Source: Nocardia sp. NBC_01730
GTDB lineage: Bacteria; Actinomycetota; Actinomycetes; Mycobacteriales; Mycobacteriaceae
Direction: 5' to 3'
DNA length: 64,000 bases
Assembly (NCBI RefSeq): GCF_035920445.1
Contig: NZ_CP109162.1
Location: forward strand, 310,001 to 374,000
Shown here: positions 1-7,557 of the stretch, piece by piece
How the letters are laid out: every line of letters starts with the position of its first letter
Position numbering within the stretch: position 1 is the stretch's first letter
Made by a program: the position numbers and the translations under genes
Notes under the pieces: generated by a model
The model's input: the letters and a program-made list of their open reading frames with translations, nothing else
The model's database searches: none
What the model was told of the DNA's origin: nothing

Positions 1-2
1 TG

Positions 3-1115
3 GAGCGTGGTGGCCCGGCGTCCCACGATGTTCGCGTCCTGCGACTTGTTGCTCGCGCCCTTGGGGTTCCGCTTGCCATACTGGTGGTGGAGTCGGACCA
101 GGAGGCAGATGTGGACCGTCGCAATTTCTTCAGAGCAGGGGCGCTCGGAGGTGTCGGGGCCGCCGCCATGATGGCGGCGAACGCACCGGCCCAGGGCGAA
201 TCGATATCCAGCGTGAAAGTTGGTGCGAGCGATGTAGCTGCTATCAACGAGAGTGTGAACCAAATCCACGAGCTGGACTTGGTGGTTGGCGGTGACCGGC
301 TGTGCCGGGTGGCCGCGAACCAAGTCCGTTACGTTGAGCAGTTGCTCGACAATGCGACCTACAGTGAAGCGGTCGGACGAGCCCTGACCAGCGCATGCGC
401 CGAGATGATGACCGCTACGGGGTGGGTGCATCTTGACGCGGGCCATCTGGACGATGCTCGCCGTTACTACGCCGACGCGGCGAATGCGGCAAACGTGGCT
501 GGTGACGGGGTTGCGGCAGCTCATGCCTTGGGCAACGCCAGTCATCTCATGCTGAGGCGTCCCGAAAACCCGGCAGGGCATCCCCTGGCCGTGCAGTACG
601 CACAGGCAGCGTCGCGGGCAGCTCTTCGTGACGGTGGTCCGAAACTACGAGCGCTGACGGCGATTCGCGAGGCTGAAGCCCAAGGGGCACGTGGCGACAA
701 GGCCGCGGCGACTGCGGCGATCAGCCGGGCGCACCGTGCCTATGAATCGATTCGAGGGCATGACCCTGATTGGGTGTATGTGCCCGAGGCTGAGCTCAGC
801 GGAGTTACCGGCAAGGCTCAGATGTGGTTGGGCGAATACGGTGCGGCGGCTGTCCATTTGCAAGCCGCGATCGACGGCTCGTCGGCCTGGCCGCGGGAGT
901 GTGCTTCATGGCAGGTCAGCCTTGCGCACAACTTCGTCAACTCCGGTGACATCGCCCGAGGGTGCGCGCTGCTTGCCGACAACTTCGACGCCATCAGTAG
1001 CCTCGCCTCCACGCGATTGCATCAGCGAATCGACTGTATTGCCAATCGGGTTCGTATCCATGCCACAGTGCCCGAGGTACGGGAGTTTCTGGGGAAGCGT
1101 GCAGCACTGGTGTAG
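3..1115 (+). CDS. XRE-family regulator with TPR-like repeats, 5' end outside window
   Basis: The reading frame is open to the left edge, and the residues before the first in-window GTG (84) read like the end of an XRE helix-turn-helix (LRLVARALGVPLA, from about base 39). I therefore treat this as a gene cut by the window rather than one starting at 84. After the HTH comes an RRNFF-Ala/Gly stretch that imitates a twin-arginine signal but is internal, as in many actinomycete XRE/TPR regulators. The remaining 270 residues are Ala-rich paired helices (HLDDARRYYADAANAA, KAAATAAISRAHRAYE) typical of tetratricopeptide-like sensor domains. It converges on the defence operon. Likely a DNA-binding regulator; its targets are not visible. 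Confidence 0.7.
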   Translation, partial: ERGGPASHDVRVLRLVARALGVPLAILVVESDQEADVDRRNFFRAGALGGVGAAAMMAANAPAQGESISSVKVGASDVAAINESVNQIHELDLVVGGDRLCRVAANQVRYVEQLLDNATYSEAVGRALTSACAEMMTATGWVHLDAGHLDDARRYYADAANAANVAGDGVAAAHALGNASHLMLRRPENPAGHPLAVQYAQAASRAALRDGGPKLRALTAIREAEAQGARGDKAAATAAISRAHRAYESIRGHDPDWVYVPEAELSGVTGKAQMWLGEYGAAAVHLQAAIDGSSAWPRECASWQVSLAHNFVNSGDIARGCALLADNFDAISSLASTRLHQRIDCIANRVRIHATVPEVREFLGKRAALV

Positions 1116-1198
1116 CACCTCGTAAAGTCTTGGCGTGCATGAACTCAATTCCAGGAGCAGTGTATTTTTCACCGTGCAATGGCGTTGAGGTTACGCCT

Positions 1199-1228
1199 CC
1201 GCCAAACGCGGTTGCGTTTCTATGGCGG
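1199..1228. terminator. Hairpin between convergent genes
   Basis: CCGCC-AAACGC pairs with GCGTTT-GGCGG around a GGTT loop, giving 11 base pairs interrupted by one CTAT bulge (1220-1223). It lies between the stop of the XRE gene (1115) and the stop of darG (1245), so it could end transcripts from both sides. There is no clear U-run, so this rests on pairing and position. Confidence 0.5.
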
Positions 1229-1244
1229 TAAGGACCCGCAATAC

Positions 1245-2306
1245 TCAATCTATGAGTTCCATTGGAAGCCAATGCTGTTCGGTAAGCCGTGCGATCGCGG
1301 CAGCAATATGCGCATCGGTGAAAAGCGTACCCTTGCGCTCTGTCCAGGCTCGGACGTAATCGACGATTTCATGTCTGTTCTGGGAATTCCCGTGTGCTGC
1401 GGCCCAGTGGACGCTAGCTAACAGCTCCATGCCGTACATGCTGCTGAAGCCCTCCGACAATGAGATAACACGCTCGACGTGCCGCGTCGCATCCTCATGA
1501 TCGGCAAGTAGCGATTCGGAGCGATCCACGGCTTCGGTTAGCACACGGATCGGCTCGGACTCTAACGCGCGACCGCTGCCGTCGCCGAAACCGGTGACGA
1601 AGTGTCCCTCGATTTCCCGCAAGGTCTTGCGCAAGTTATCGGCGTACGGTCCGTAACGGCCCTTACTGAACTCCAGCCGCAAGTTCAGTCCCGCATGTTG
1701 CAGGAAATACGCCAGCTTTTGTACTTCGACCTGAGTCGCCGCGTGCAAGGCCGCTTCCTCGTATGCCCGCAGTAATTTGATGACGGCGGCCCGGGCAATC
1801 GTCATACGTGGTGGAGCTGTGCGAGTGACCATCTCGGCGGCGGGTGGCGCACCTTCAGGCGGGTAGACCCGGATGTCGGCATCGGCCGCGATGGGTGCGA
1901 GCGCCTTCCAGATCAGTGGCGCAACATCTTGCCAGGCCAAGCCGCCGTTTCCGCAGCCAAGCGGGGGAATCGCTATGGAACGGATCTGGTACTTGCGAAT
2001 GACTAGAACAAGATCGCTCAGCCCGGACTCGATATCGGGCAACCGACTGGGTGAGCGCCAATGTCGTTTAGTCGGGAAGTTCAGGATGAAGCGTGGGCCG
2101 TTCAGCGCCCCGGTTTCCCAGATGAATATCTCCCCGATCCGGACCTCACCTGCTTTGGCCGCAGTCTCATAGGCACGGAACATCTCCGGATAGGCGCGGC
2201 GGAATTGCAGGGCGATGCCTTTGCCCATTACTCCTACCGTGTTGACGGTGTTGACCAGTGCGTCGGCGTCTGCACGGAGGAGGTTGCCGTGTTCCTCTCG
2301 AATCAT
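1245..2306 (-). CDS. darG: DarG-like macrodomain antitoxin (DNA ADP-ribosylglycohydrolase)
   Basis: The N-terminal 150 residues are a macrodomain: LVNTVNTVGVMGKGIALQF (residues 17-35) carries the ADP-ribose-binding Asn and the Gly-Lys-Gly loop, and PPLGCGNGGL follows. In DarG proteins this domain removes ADP-ribose from thymidine in DNA, reversing DarT. The C-terminal 190 residues (FSKGRYGPYADNL motif) correspond to the DarT-binding half. I chose ATG 2306 because GGAGG sits 5 nt upstream; an in-frame ATG at 2318 would add four residues. It lies 15 bp after darT, the usual order. Length (353 aa) fits the family. No frameshift or lost motif is seen, so it should be a working antidote. It is the last gene of the defence operon. 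Confidence 0.88.
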   Translation of the reverse strand: MIREEHGNLLRADADALVNTVNTVGVMGKGIALQFRRAYPEMFRAYETAAKAGEVRIGEIFIWETGALNGPRFILNFPTKRHWRSPSRLPDIESGLSDLVLVIRKYQIRSIAIPPLGCGNGGLAWQDVAPLIWKALAPIAADADIRVYPPEGAPPAAEMVTRTAPPRMTIARAAVIKLLRAYEEAALHAATQVEVQKLAYFLQHAGLNLRLEFSKGRYGPYADNLRKTLREIEGHFVTGFGDGSGRALESEPIRVLTEAVDRSESLLADHEDATRHVERVISLSEGFSSMYGMELLASVHWAAAHGNSQNRHEIVDYVRAWTERKGTLFTDAHIAAAIARLTEQHWLPMELID

Positions 2307-2321
2307 GTCGTCCTCCATACC

Positions 2322-2963
2322 CTAGAAGTACCAGCCGGGTCTGACATCGAGCTTGGGTGTCGGAGTCTTGGACCCAAGCATCTGCCTGACCTCGGTCGCT
2401 ACCTCGTCGGATCGAGTCGCGATGAACAGGATGCTATCCCACGGAACATGCTGGTGAACGAGCAACTCAGCTTGCCGACGTTCGCAGCGATCCGGGTACT
2501 CGTCGACGTCATGCCAGTATTTGCTCTCCATGAGCGGCCAGTCGACCAGCCGTGTCAGCTCGCTATCATCGGCCGTGAAGCGTGCGTAGGCCGCAAGGGC
2601 GTGTCTGTCGGTGCCGAGTACGGACTCCGTCCGGGTTCGCAGCTCCGTGACCTTGGTGGCAAGGTACACGATCCGATCGCAGCCATCGGTGTAGCCCGCA
2701 ACACGTCCTTTGTTGATCGCGTACAGCATCGGGCTGCGCGGCGCGAAGTAGAAGGGGACGTAGTCGGACAGGAATCCGCCCGGGTGTATCGGCACGGTTC
2801 GGGCGGCGCGCTGCTGCTTGAGGTGACTGTGCCCGATCGGAATAGATGTCAGTCCCGTCGACGATGCGAGAGTGTCGCTCCAAATCCCATGCTCCATCAT
2901 CGACGGAACATGCTCGAGCCGAGTGATATGGAACACCCAAGTTGGCGACGGCCGCTTTGTCAT
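2322..2963 (-). CDS. darT: DarT-like toxin, NAD-dependent DNA ADP-ribosyltransferase
   Basis: 213 residues. FHIT (11-14) matches the NAD-binding His motif at the start of DarT, VPFYFAPRSPMLYA (69-82) is the family signature, and RRQAELLV places the expected catalytic Glu at E166. DarT enzymes attach ADP-ribose to thymidine in single-stranded DNA, blocking replication, and DarTG pairs are known phage-defence modules. Its ATG overlaps the methyltransferase stop by 4 bp (ATGA, 2960-2963), so translation is probably coupled to that gene, and darG follows directly. All key residues are present, so it should be active unless bound or reversed by DarG. Placement inside a helicase/methylase operon is unusual for this normally free-standing pair. 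Confidence 0.9.
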   Translation of the reverse strand: MTKRPSPTWVFHITRLEHVPSMMEHGIWSDTLASSTGLTSIPIGHSHLKQQRAARTVPIHPGGFLSDYVPFYFAPRSPMLYAINKGRVAGYTDGCDRIVYLATKVTELRTRTESVLGTDRHALAAYARFTADDSELTRLVDWPLMESKYWHDVDEYPDRCERRQAELLVHQHVPWDSILFIATRSDEVATEVRQMLGSKTPTPKLDVRPGWYF

Positions 2964-5900
2964 TCCGAATTCCGGGTATCCAGCAGCTGCGTGAAGTGCT
3001 GGTGTGCCAACTCCATATCCCGTTCGCGGTCGACGCCTTGGAAAGGCTCCTGGTAGGTGATGCCGTCAACGGTCAGATCGGCGGGCTTCAGCCCGCCCCG
3101 CTTGCGGTACTCAGAAGCGAGTTTGGTGGGGAGTTGGCGGCCGGTGGCATCGTAAAGGGCTTCGCGTTCGTATTTCTGCAATACCGGGAACTGGGTTTGG
3201 TAGATCGTCAGGAGTTCTTCGGAGGTGATGCCGAGCATGACGGCGACGATAGCGTCGATTTCGATGAGGGCTTGGCGGCGATCGGCTGCTCGGCGGAGGG
3301 GAGTGGACCATCGCCATGCCAACCCGATCGCACCGATCTTTGTGCGATCGGAGTGCTCTATGCCGACGCCGGGAACCCAATTGTCATCGCCCCATCGTTG
3401 CGAGTAAAGATATTCCCAGAGCGGCGCGAAAGGTTGGACAAGGCAGTTCATTCGAAGAGTGCGAAGGATGAGTCGTTCCTCTAGAAAATGGTGTCTAATA
3501 TGTGGTAATCGACGAATCAGGCCGTGTTTTAGTTCTGTAGAACCAGATGTTTTCACTAAGAAATCTACTGGCAGGGACGACCAAATGCCCGACGCGACCG
3601 TTACGTCCACTGGTGTTGGCAGTTTTCCGGAGAGCACCGTGCCGACGAAGCATGTGCCGGGCGGTACGATGCAAGAATGGAGTGTGCGCACTGTTGCGGG
3701 GTCGGCCATTCGACGCCATGCGAGGCGAAAGTAGTTCGTACTGGGTACGCCATTCCAATTTGGATACGCGTCGATATATTCCTCGTAGCGTTTAGCTGGC
3801 TGATAGTTGGTTCGCGCGATGAATGTTTCTGAAATAGAAGCAAGGTCGATCGCTGAATAGTCAAGATTGTTGCGCATGGTGGGATTGCCCTGTTGATATA
3901 TTGGGCAGGCGATAGTAATATGCGGCCCTTGCAAGATCGCATCGTCCCAACTGGACGGTACAGCGGACCGTGACTCGAAGTAGCCTTCCTTCCGGTCGGC
4001 GGATTCGTGCCAGCCATCGGTCCATTCGAGCCCGGTTTCAGTGATGCGTGGCGCAGAAGCGAGTTTGTTGAGTACGTCTGCGCTTGCTCGATTCACTGGG
4101 TAGAGCATCCTGGATTCGGCCGCCGGAGCGCCGGGTTCATCGATCAATGCTGCCCAGTCGGCGAGTTCTAATTCGGTTATCTCAATGACTCGCTGGGCAT
4201 GCGGCCGGACATCCCACTTGCCGTCGGGGTCCTTCACGCCGGGGGCGGGTCCGGAACCATCGTGTTGGAGCGATCGGGTCGGTACTTCTGGATGGTACAG
4301 AGCAGTTCCTTGGATGAACCGTACATCTGATTTGGAACCGTAAACGTGCACGCCGTATTGGCGGGTGTGATTGATCTCGGTGAACAGCTTTAATTCATTG
4401 CGGAACTGCCAGTGTCGTCGCAGTCGGCGATAGCACTGTCGGCGAAGTTTGTTCGCCCGTGCCTCGCTGAAGTGCGTCTCCGGATGAATCATCGATACGA
4501 TCCCACGGTGGGATGAGGAGCGCCACGTTCGCTCGATGAAGCATCGGTAGAGGTCGGGCTGTAGCCCGGACAGTACGGGGCGGTCGATGCCGGACCCGAG
4601 ATGTTCGTTCTGCCCGGATTGATCGGCCCGTTCATCCAGCAGTGCTTTCCGAACGACATCTAGCTCCAGCAAGGCGGCTAGCTTCTGCTTCTTGACCTGT
4701 TCGGAAGGCTTTGCGGCCAATTGCCACCACGGATCGAACTCCGCAAGTACCCCAGCCTCATCCCAGTCAGGCCGAACCCATGGCGGATTACCGACTTGCA
4801 GATCGAACCCACCGTGCGAGAACACCGGCGCGAAGTCGAGGTCCCAGTGGACGAACCCCTGCGCGACAGCGATGCCGGACGCGATGTTCAGCCACGGGAA
4901 CCTGACTACGGCGTGTTCGATCGTCGAGACTTGCGCAAACGTTCGATCGATATCCTCAGCGGTGTCGAGCGCATGCCAGTCCAGGTCGCCGGCCATACTG
5001 GTTTGCCCGTACTTCTCGAACTTCCCGGCTTTCGGCGGTACTCCGATCAGAGCTTCGAGACCGCCCACCCACTGATCCCAATCCGGTGGTTCCGCATCCC
5101 CAGTCACCGGCCACGACCACAGCGCACACCAAGCATCCATCACTCGCCGCAGCCGCCGATACGCACCATCTTCGTCGTTCAGCGCGGCCTCGATTTCCTC
5201 CCGCGTCACCGCCGGAGTGTGCTCGGCCGGCTCCGTACCCCAGAGATGAATATCCCGCCGGATCTCCGACTCCGCGATGGTGAGCCGCCGTAAGGTGAAC
5301 TCCCACAGCGTCTCCACCCGCTGTGCCAGCGCCGAAAGCCGCTTGACGATCGCCTTGCTCGGCGATTTGCGAATCTCATTGCGCCACAGCCGTAGTTCTT
5401 CACGTCGCTCTGGTGCGTAGGTCCTGGCCTCGGGTGTATCGACCACCGCACCCCAGCCCTGCGAGGGCAGTAGGAAGTGGTGGATTCCGTCACCGATCGA
5501 CTCACCCAGCGGCACGTCCTTGGCGGAAGTCTTCAGCCACGCTTTCTTCGCGAGCATGCTCGGGGCATACACAGACCGCCGCGCGCCGATGAGCGAGTTG
5601 CCCCGGCGTAGATGCAAACCGAACCACGGCGCTTGTAACCCGGCGACCATGGTGTCCAACCACAGGGAGATCTCCGCCAGCTCCACGGCGGTCGCGTTGA
5701 GGTCCACGCCGTACACCTGGTGGAGGGCAATATGCGCCTTCACCTTTTGTAGCTCGATCGGATACTGGTCCGCTTCGATGAGTTCGCCGAGGTCTTCTTG
5801 TTTACGTTCGAGGTAGGCGGCGGCGAGCTGGCGGACCGCCTCGATGGCGAACGCTCCGGAGCCGAGGGCGGGCTCGCAAATGGTGAGTTGCAGGATCTGT

Positions 5901-7555
5901 TCGGGGGTGGTGCGGGTGTCGTTCTGGTCGAGTAGTTCCTCGAGTGCCTGTTCGACAACGAATTTCGTCAGCACCTCCGGCGTGTAGTACGACGCGGATT
6001 GTTGCCGTTCGCGGCCTGCGAGGCGGAAGACGAAGGTGCCCTTGGTGTGTAGGACGGGCTTTTCTTCGCCCGTGGTTTCATCGATCGCGCGGACGAAGTC
6101 GGATTCGGACAGGTGGTCGGAGCGGTCGACCGGGACCACCCACGATCCTTTTTCGGGGTCGCCGTTCTTCGCGACCTCGTACAGGTCTTCCTCGGCGAAG
6201 AAGCCGGTGTAGGACATCAGGCCCTCATAGACCGCGCCCAGTTGGTTGATGCCGAGTTCGGCGTAGCTGATGAACCCTCGTTCGCGCCCTTTTCGGCCCT
6301 TTCTCTCCTTCGAGAGCAGCAGGTGTTCGAGGATCTGCTGGGTAGCTTCGTTGCCGAGCCCTACCTCGTCGATTAGTGCGGTCGCCTTGGCAGAGAACAG
6401 GTCCGCACGCAGCGGGTTGAAGACCAGGCCGGGGGCGGGATCGTCGGCGATGTTCTCGCGGATCGCTGGGGTGTGGCCGCGATCGACGAGGTCGAAGAGT
6501 TTCTTCAACGAGGCATACAGGTGGGTGCCGGTTTTTGCGCGCACCGAACCGAGTTCGGCCAGGGTCAACTCGCGGAGCCGGTCGAGGCCGTAGCCCTCCT
6601 CGTATTCGGCTGCACCGCTGGGCAGCACCTGCATTTCCGGGGAAGCCTCGGCATACAGCAGAAACAGGATGCGGTAGAGGAAACGCAGGGAATGTTTCGC
6701 CAGCTCCTGGCCGTCTATCGCGTCGAGGGGCGGGTCCGCTGCCGCGCGTCGGCGCACGACTTCGTTGGCGATGATTTCGATGGACAGCCGGATGCCCTCG
6801 CGCAGGTCCTTGGACACCCCAACGGTGTGCTTGACCGAATCCTTCAGCACCTCGGCCCACCACACGGTGCCGTCGGCGTCGGGGGCGAACGCCTGCTCGC
6901 CGAGGATCGCTGCCGCCCTATCGATCTCGCCGCCGCGTGCTTCGTGCCGACGTTCGGCCACCACGAGCAGATCGAGTGCGAGGTAACGGCCTTCGGCCCA
7001 ACGTTCGGCTTCGGCGAGCAACAGCCACTGCCCGGCTTGCACCACGACGAAGGCCGGCGGCGTGTCGGAACGGAACGCCGCGGAGACGGCTTTGGACGCG
7101 GCCGCGATCGGTTTGCCGTCCTCGGTCGCAGGGGTGAGTAGCAGACCGGTTTCGGGGTTGAGGAGTTCTTCGATGGCGGAGACCGGGAGAGCTTGGACGA
7201 ACAACACTCCGGGTGTTCGGGGGAGCTGTGCATCGGGGATCGTCAATGCCGAGCCTGCGCGCTCGGAATTGAATGCCGTTGGCTCGCCGGAATATCCGAG
7301 TGCGGTCCGCGTCAGCGCATGCGCTTCCGCTGCGGCGGAGGGGTTTTCGGCCAGGCGGGCAAGAGCGATCTCGAGGTCACGGCAGGCGGCCAACAGAGTG
7401 CTACGGACGGTCGGTCGGTTCTGTTTGGCCTCGGCGTCCCAGTTCTTGCGCAGCTCGAGCACCCTGCCGTGGAACGATTCCTTCGTGGAGTCGGTGGTGA
7501 AGTAGTGCTCGCTGATCCAGTCCTCGCCGATGACGATCGAGTCGTAAGAGGCCAC
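2960..7555 (-). CDS. Large class I DNA adenine N6-methyltransferase (Eco57I/PglX/DrmMI-like)
   Basis: 1531 residues. The SAM-binding motif CEPALGSGAF is at 560-569, YGVDLN at 615-620, and the catalytic adenine-methylase motif NPPW at 923-926; RQQSASYYTPEVL (about 517-529) is the typical lead-in. The first 500 residues form a helical domain with no PD-(D/E)XK nuclease motif that I can see. The C-terminal 550 residues are presumably target recognition and are encoded by noticeably AT-richer DNA (24 of 60 bases G+C at 3481-3540). It starts with GTG, 2 bp after the helicase stop, with AAGGA upstream. The partner helicase and overall build resemble DrmMI of class 1 DISARM. It probably methylates host DNA for self-recognition; the target sequence cannot be read from the gene. 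Confidence 0.85.
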   Translation of the reverse strand: MASYDSIVIGEDWISEHYFTTDSTKESFHGRVLELRKNWDAEAKQNRPTVRSTLLAACRDLEIALARLAENPSAAAEAHALTRTALGYSGEPTAFNSERAGSALTIPDAQLPRTPGVLFVQALPVSAIEELLNPETGLLLTPATEDGKPIAAASKAVSAAFRSDTPPAFVVVQAGQWLLLAEAERWAEGRYLALDLLVVAERRHEARGGEIDRAAAILGEQAFAPDADGTVWWAEVLKDSVKHTVGVSKDLREGIRLSIEIIANEVVRRRAAADPPLDAIDGQELAKHSLRFLYRILFLLYAEASPEMQVLPSGAAEYEEGYGLDRLRELTLAELGSVRAKTGTHLYASLKKLFDLVDRGHTPAIRENIADDPAPGLVFNPLRADLFSAKATALIDEVGLGNEATQQILEHLLLSKERKGRKGRERGFISYAELGINQLGAVYEGLMSYTGFFAEEDLYEVAKNGDPEKGSWVVPVDRSDHLSESDFVRAIDETTGEEKPVLHTKGTFVFRLAGRERQQSASYYTPEVLTKFVVEQALEELLDQNDTRTTPEQILQLTICEPALGSGAFAIEAVRQLAAAYLERKQEDLGELIEADQYPIELQKVKAHIALHQVYGVDLNATAVELAEISLWLDTMVAGLQAPWFGLHLRRGNSLIGARRSVYAPSMLAKKAWLKTSAKDVPLGESIGDGIHHFLLPSQGWGAVVDTPEARTYAPERREELRLWRNEIRKSPSKAIVKRLSALAQRVETLWEFTLRRLTIAESEIRRDIHLWGTEPAEHTPAVTREEIEAALNDEDGAYRRLRRVMDAWCALWSWPVTGDAEPPDWDQWVGGLEALIGVPPKAGKFEKYGQTSMAGDLDWHALDTAEDIDRTFAQVSTIEHAVVRFPWLNIASGIAVAQGFVHWDLDFAPVFSHGGFDLQVGNPPWVRPDWDEAGVLAEFDPWWQLAAKPSEQVKKQKLAALLELDVVRKALLDERADQSGQNEHLGSGIDRPVLSGLQPDLYRCFIERTWRSSSHRGIVSMIHPETHFSEARANKLRRQCYRRLRRHWQFRNELKLFTEINHTRQYGVHVYGSKSDVRFIQGTALYHPEVPTRSLQHDGSGPAPGVKDPDGKWDVRPHAQRVIEITELELADWAALIDEPGAPAAESRMLYPVNRASADVLNKLASAPRITETGLEWTDGWHESADRKEGYFESRSAVPSSWDDAILQGPHITIACPIYQQGNPTMRNNLDYSAIDLASISETFIARTNYQPAKRYEEYIDAYPNWNGVPSTNYFRLAWRRMADPATVRTLHSCIVPPGTCFVGTVLSGKLPTPVDVTVASGIWSSLPVDFLVKTSGSTELKHGLIRRLPHIRHHFLEERLILRTLRMNCLVQPFAPLWEYLYSQRWGDDNWVPGVGIEHSDRTKIGAIGLAWRWSTPLRRAADRRQALIEIDAIVAVMLGITSEELLTIYQTQFPVLQKYEREALYDATGRQLPTKLASEYRKRGGLKPADLTVDGITYQEPFQGVDRERDMELAHQHFTQLLDTRNSE

Positions 7556-7557
7556 GG

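Noticed and set aside
84..190. Twin-arginine export signal in the XRE protein
   Set aside because: The RRNFF motif is internal because the frame continues upstream into an HTH; a cytoplasmic regulator is more likely.
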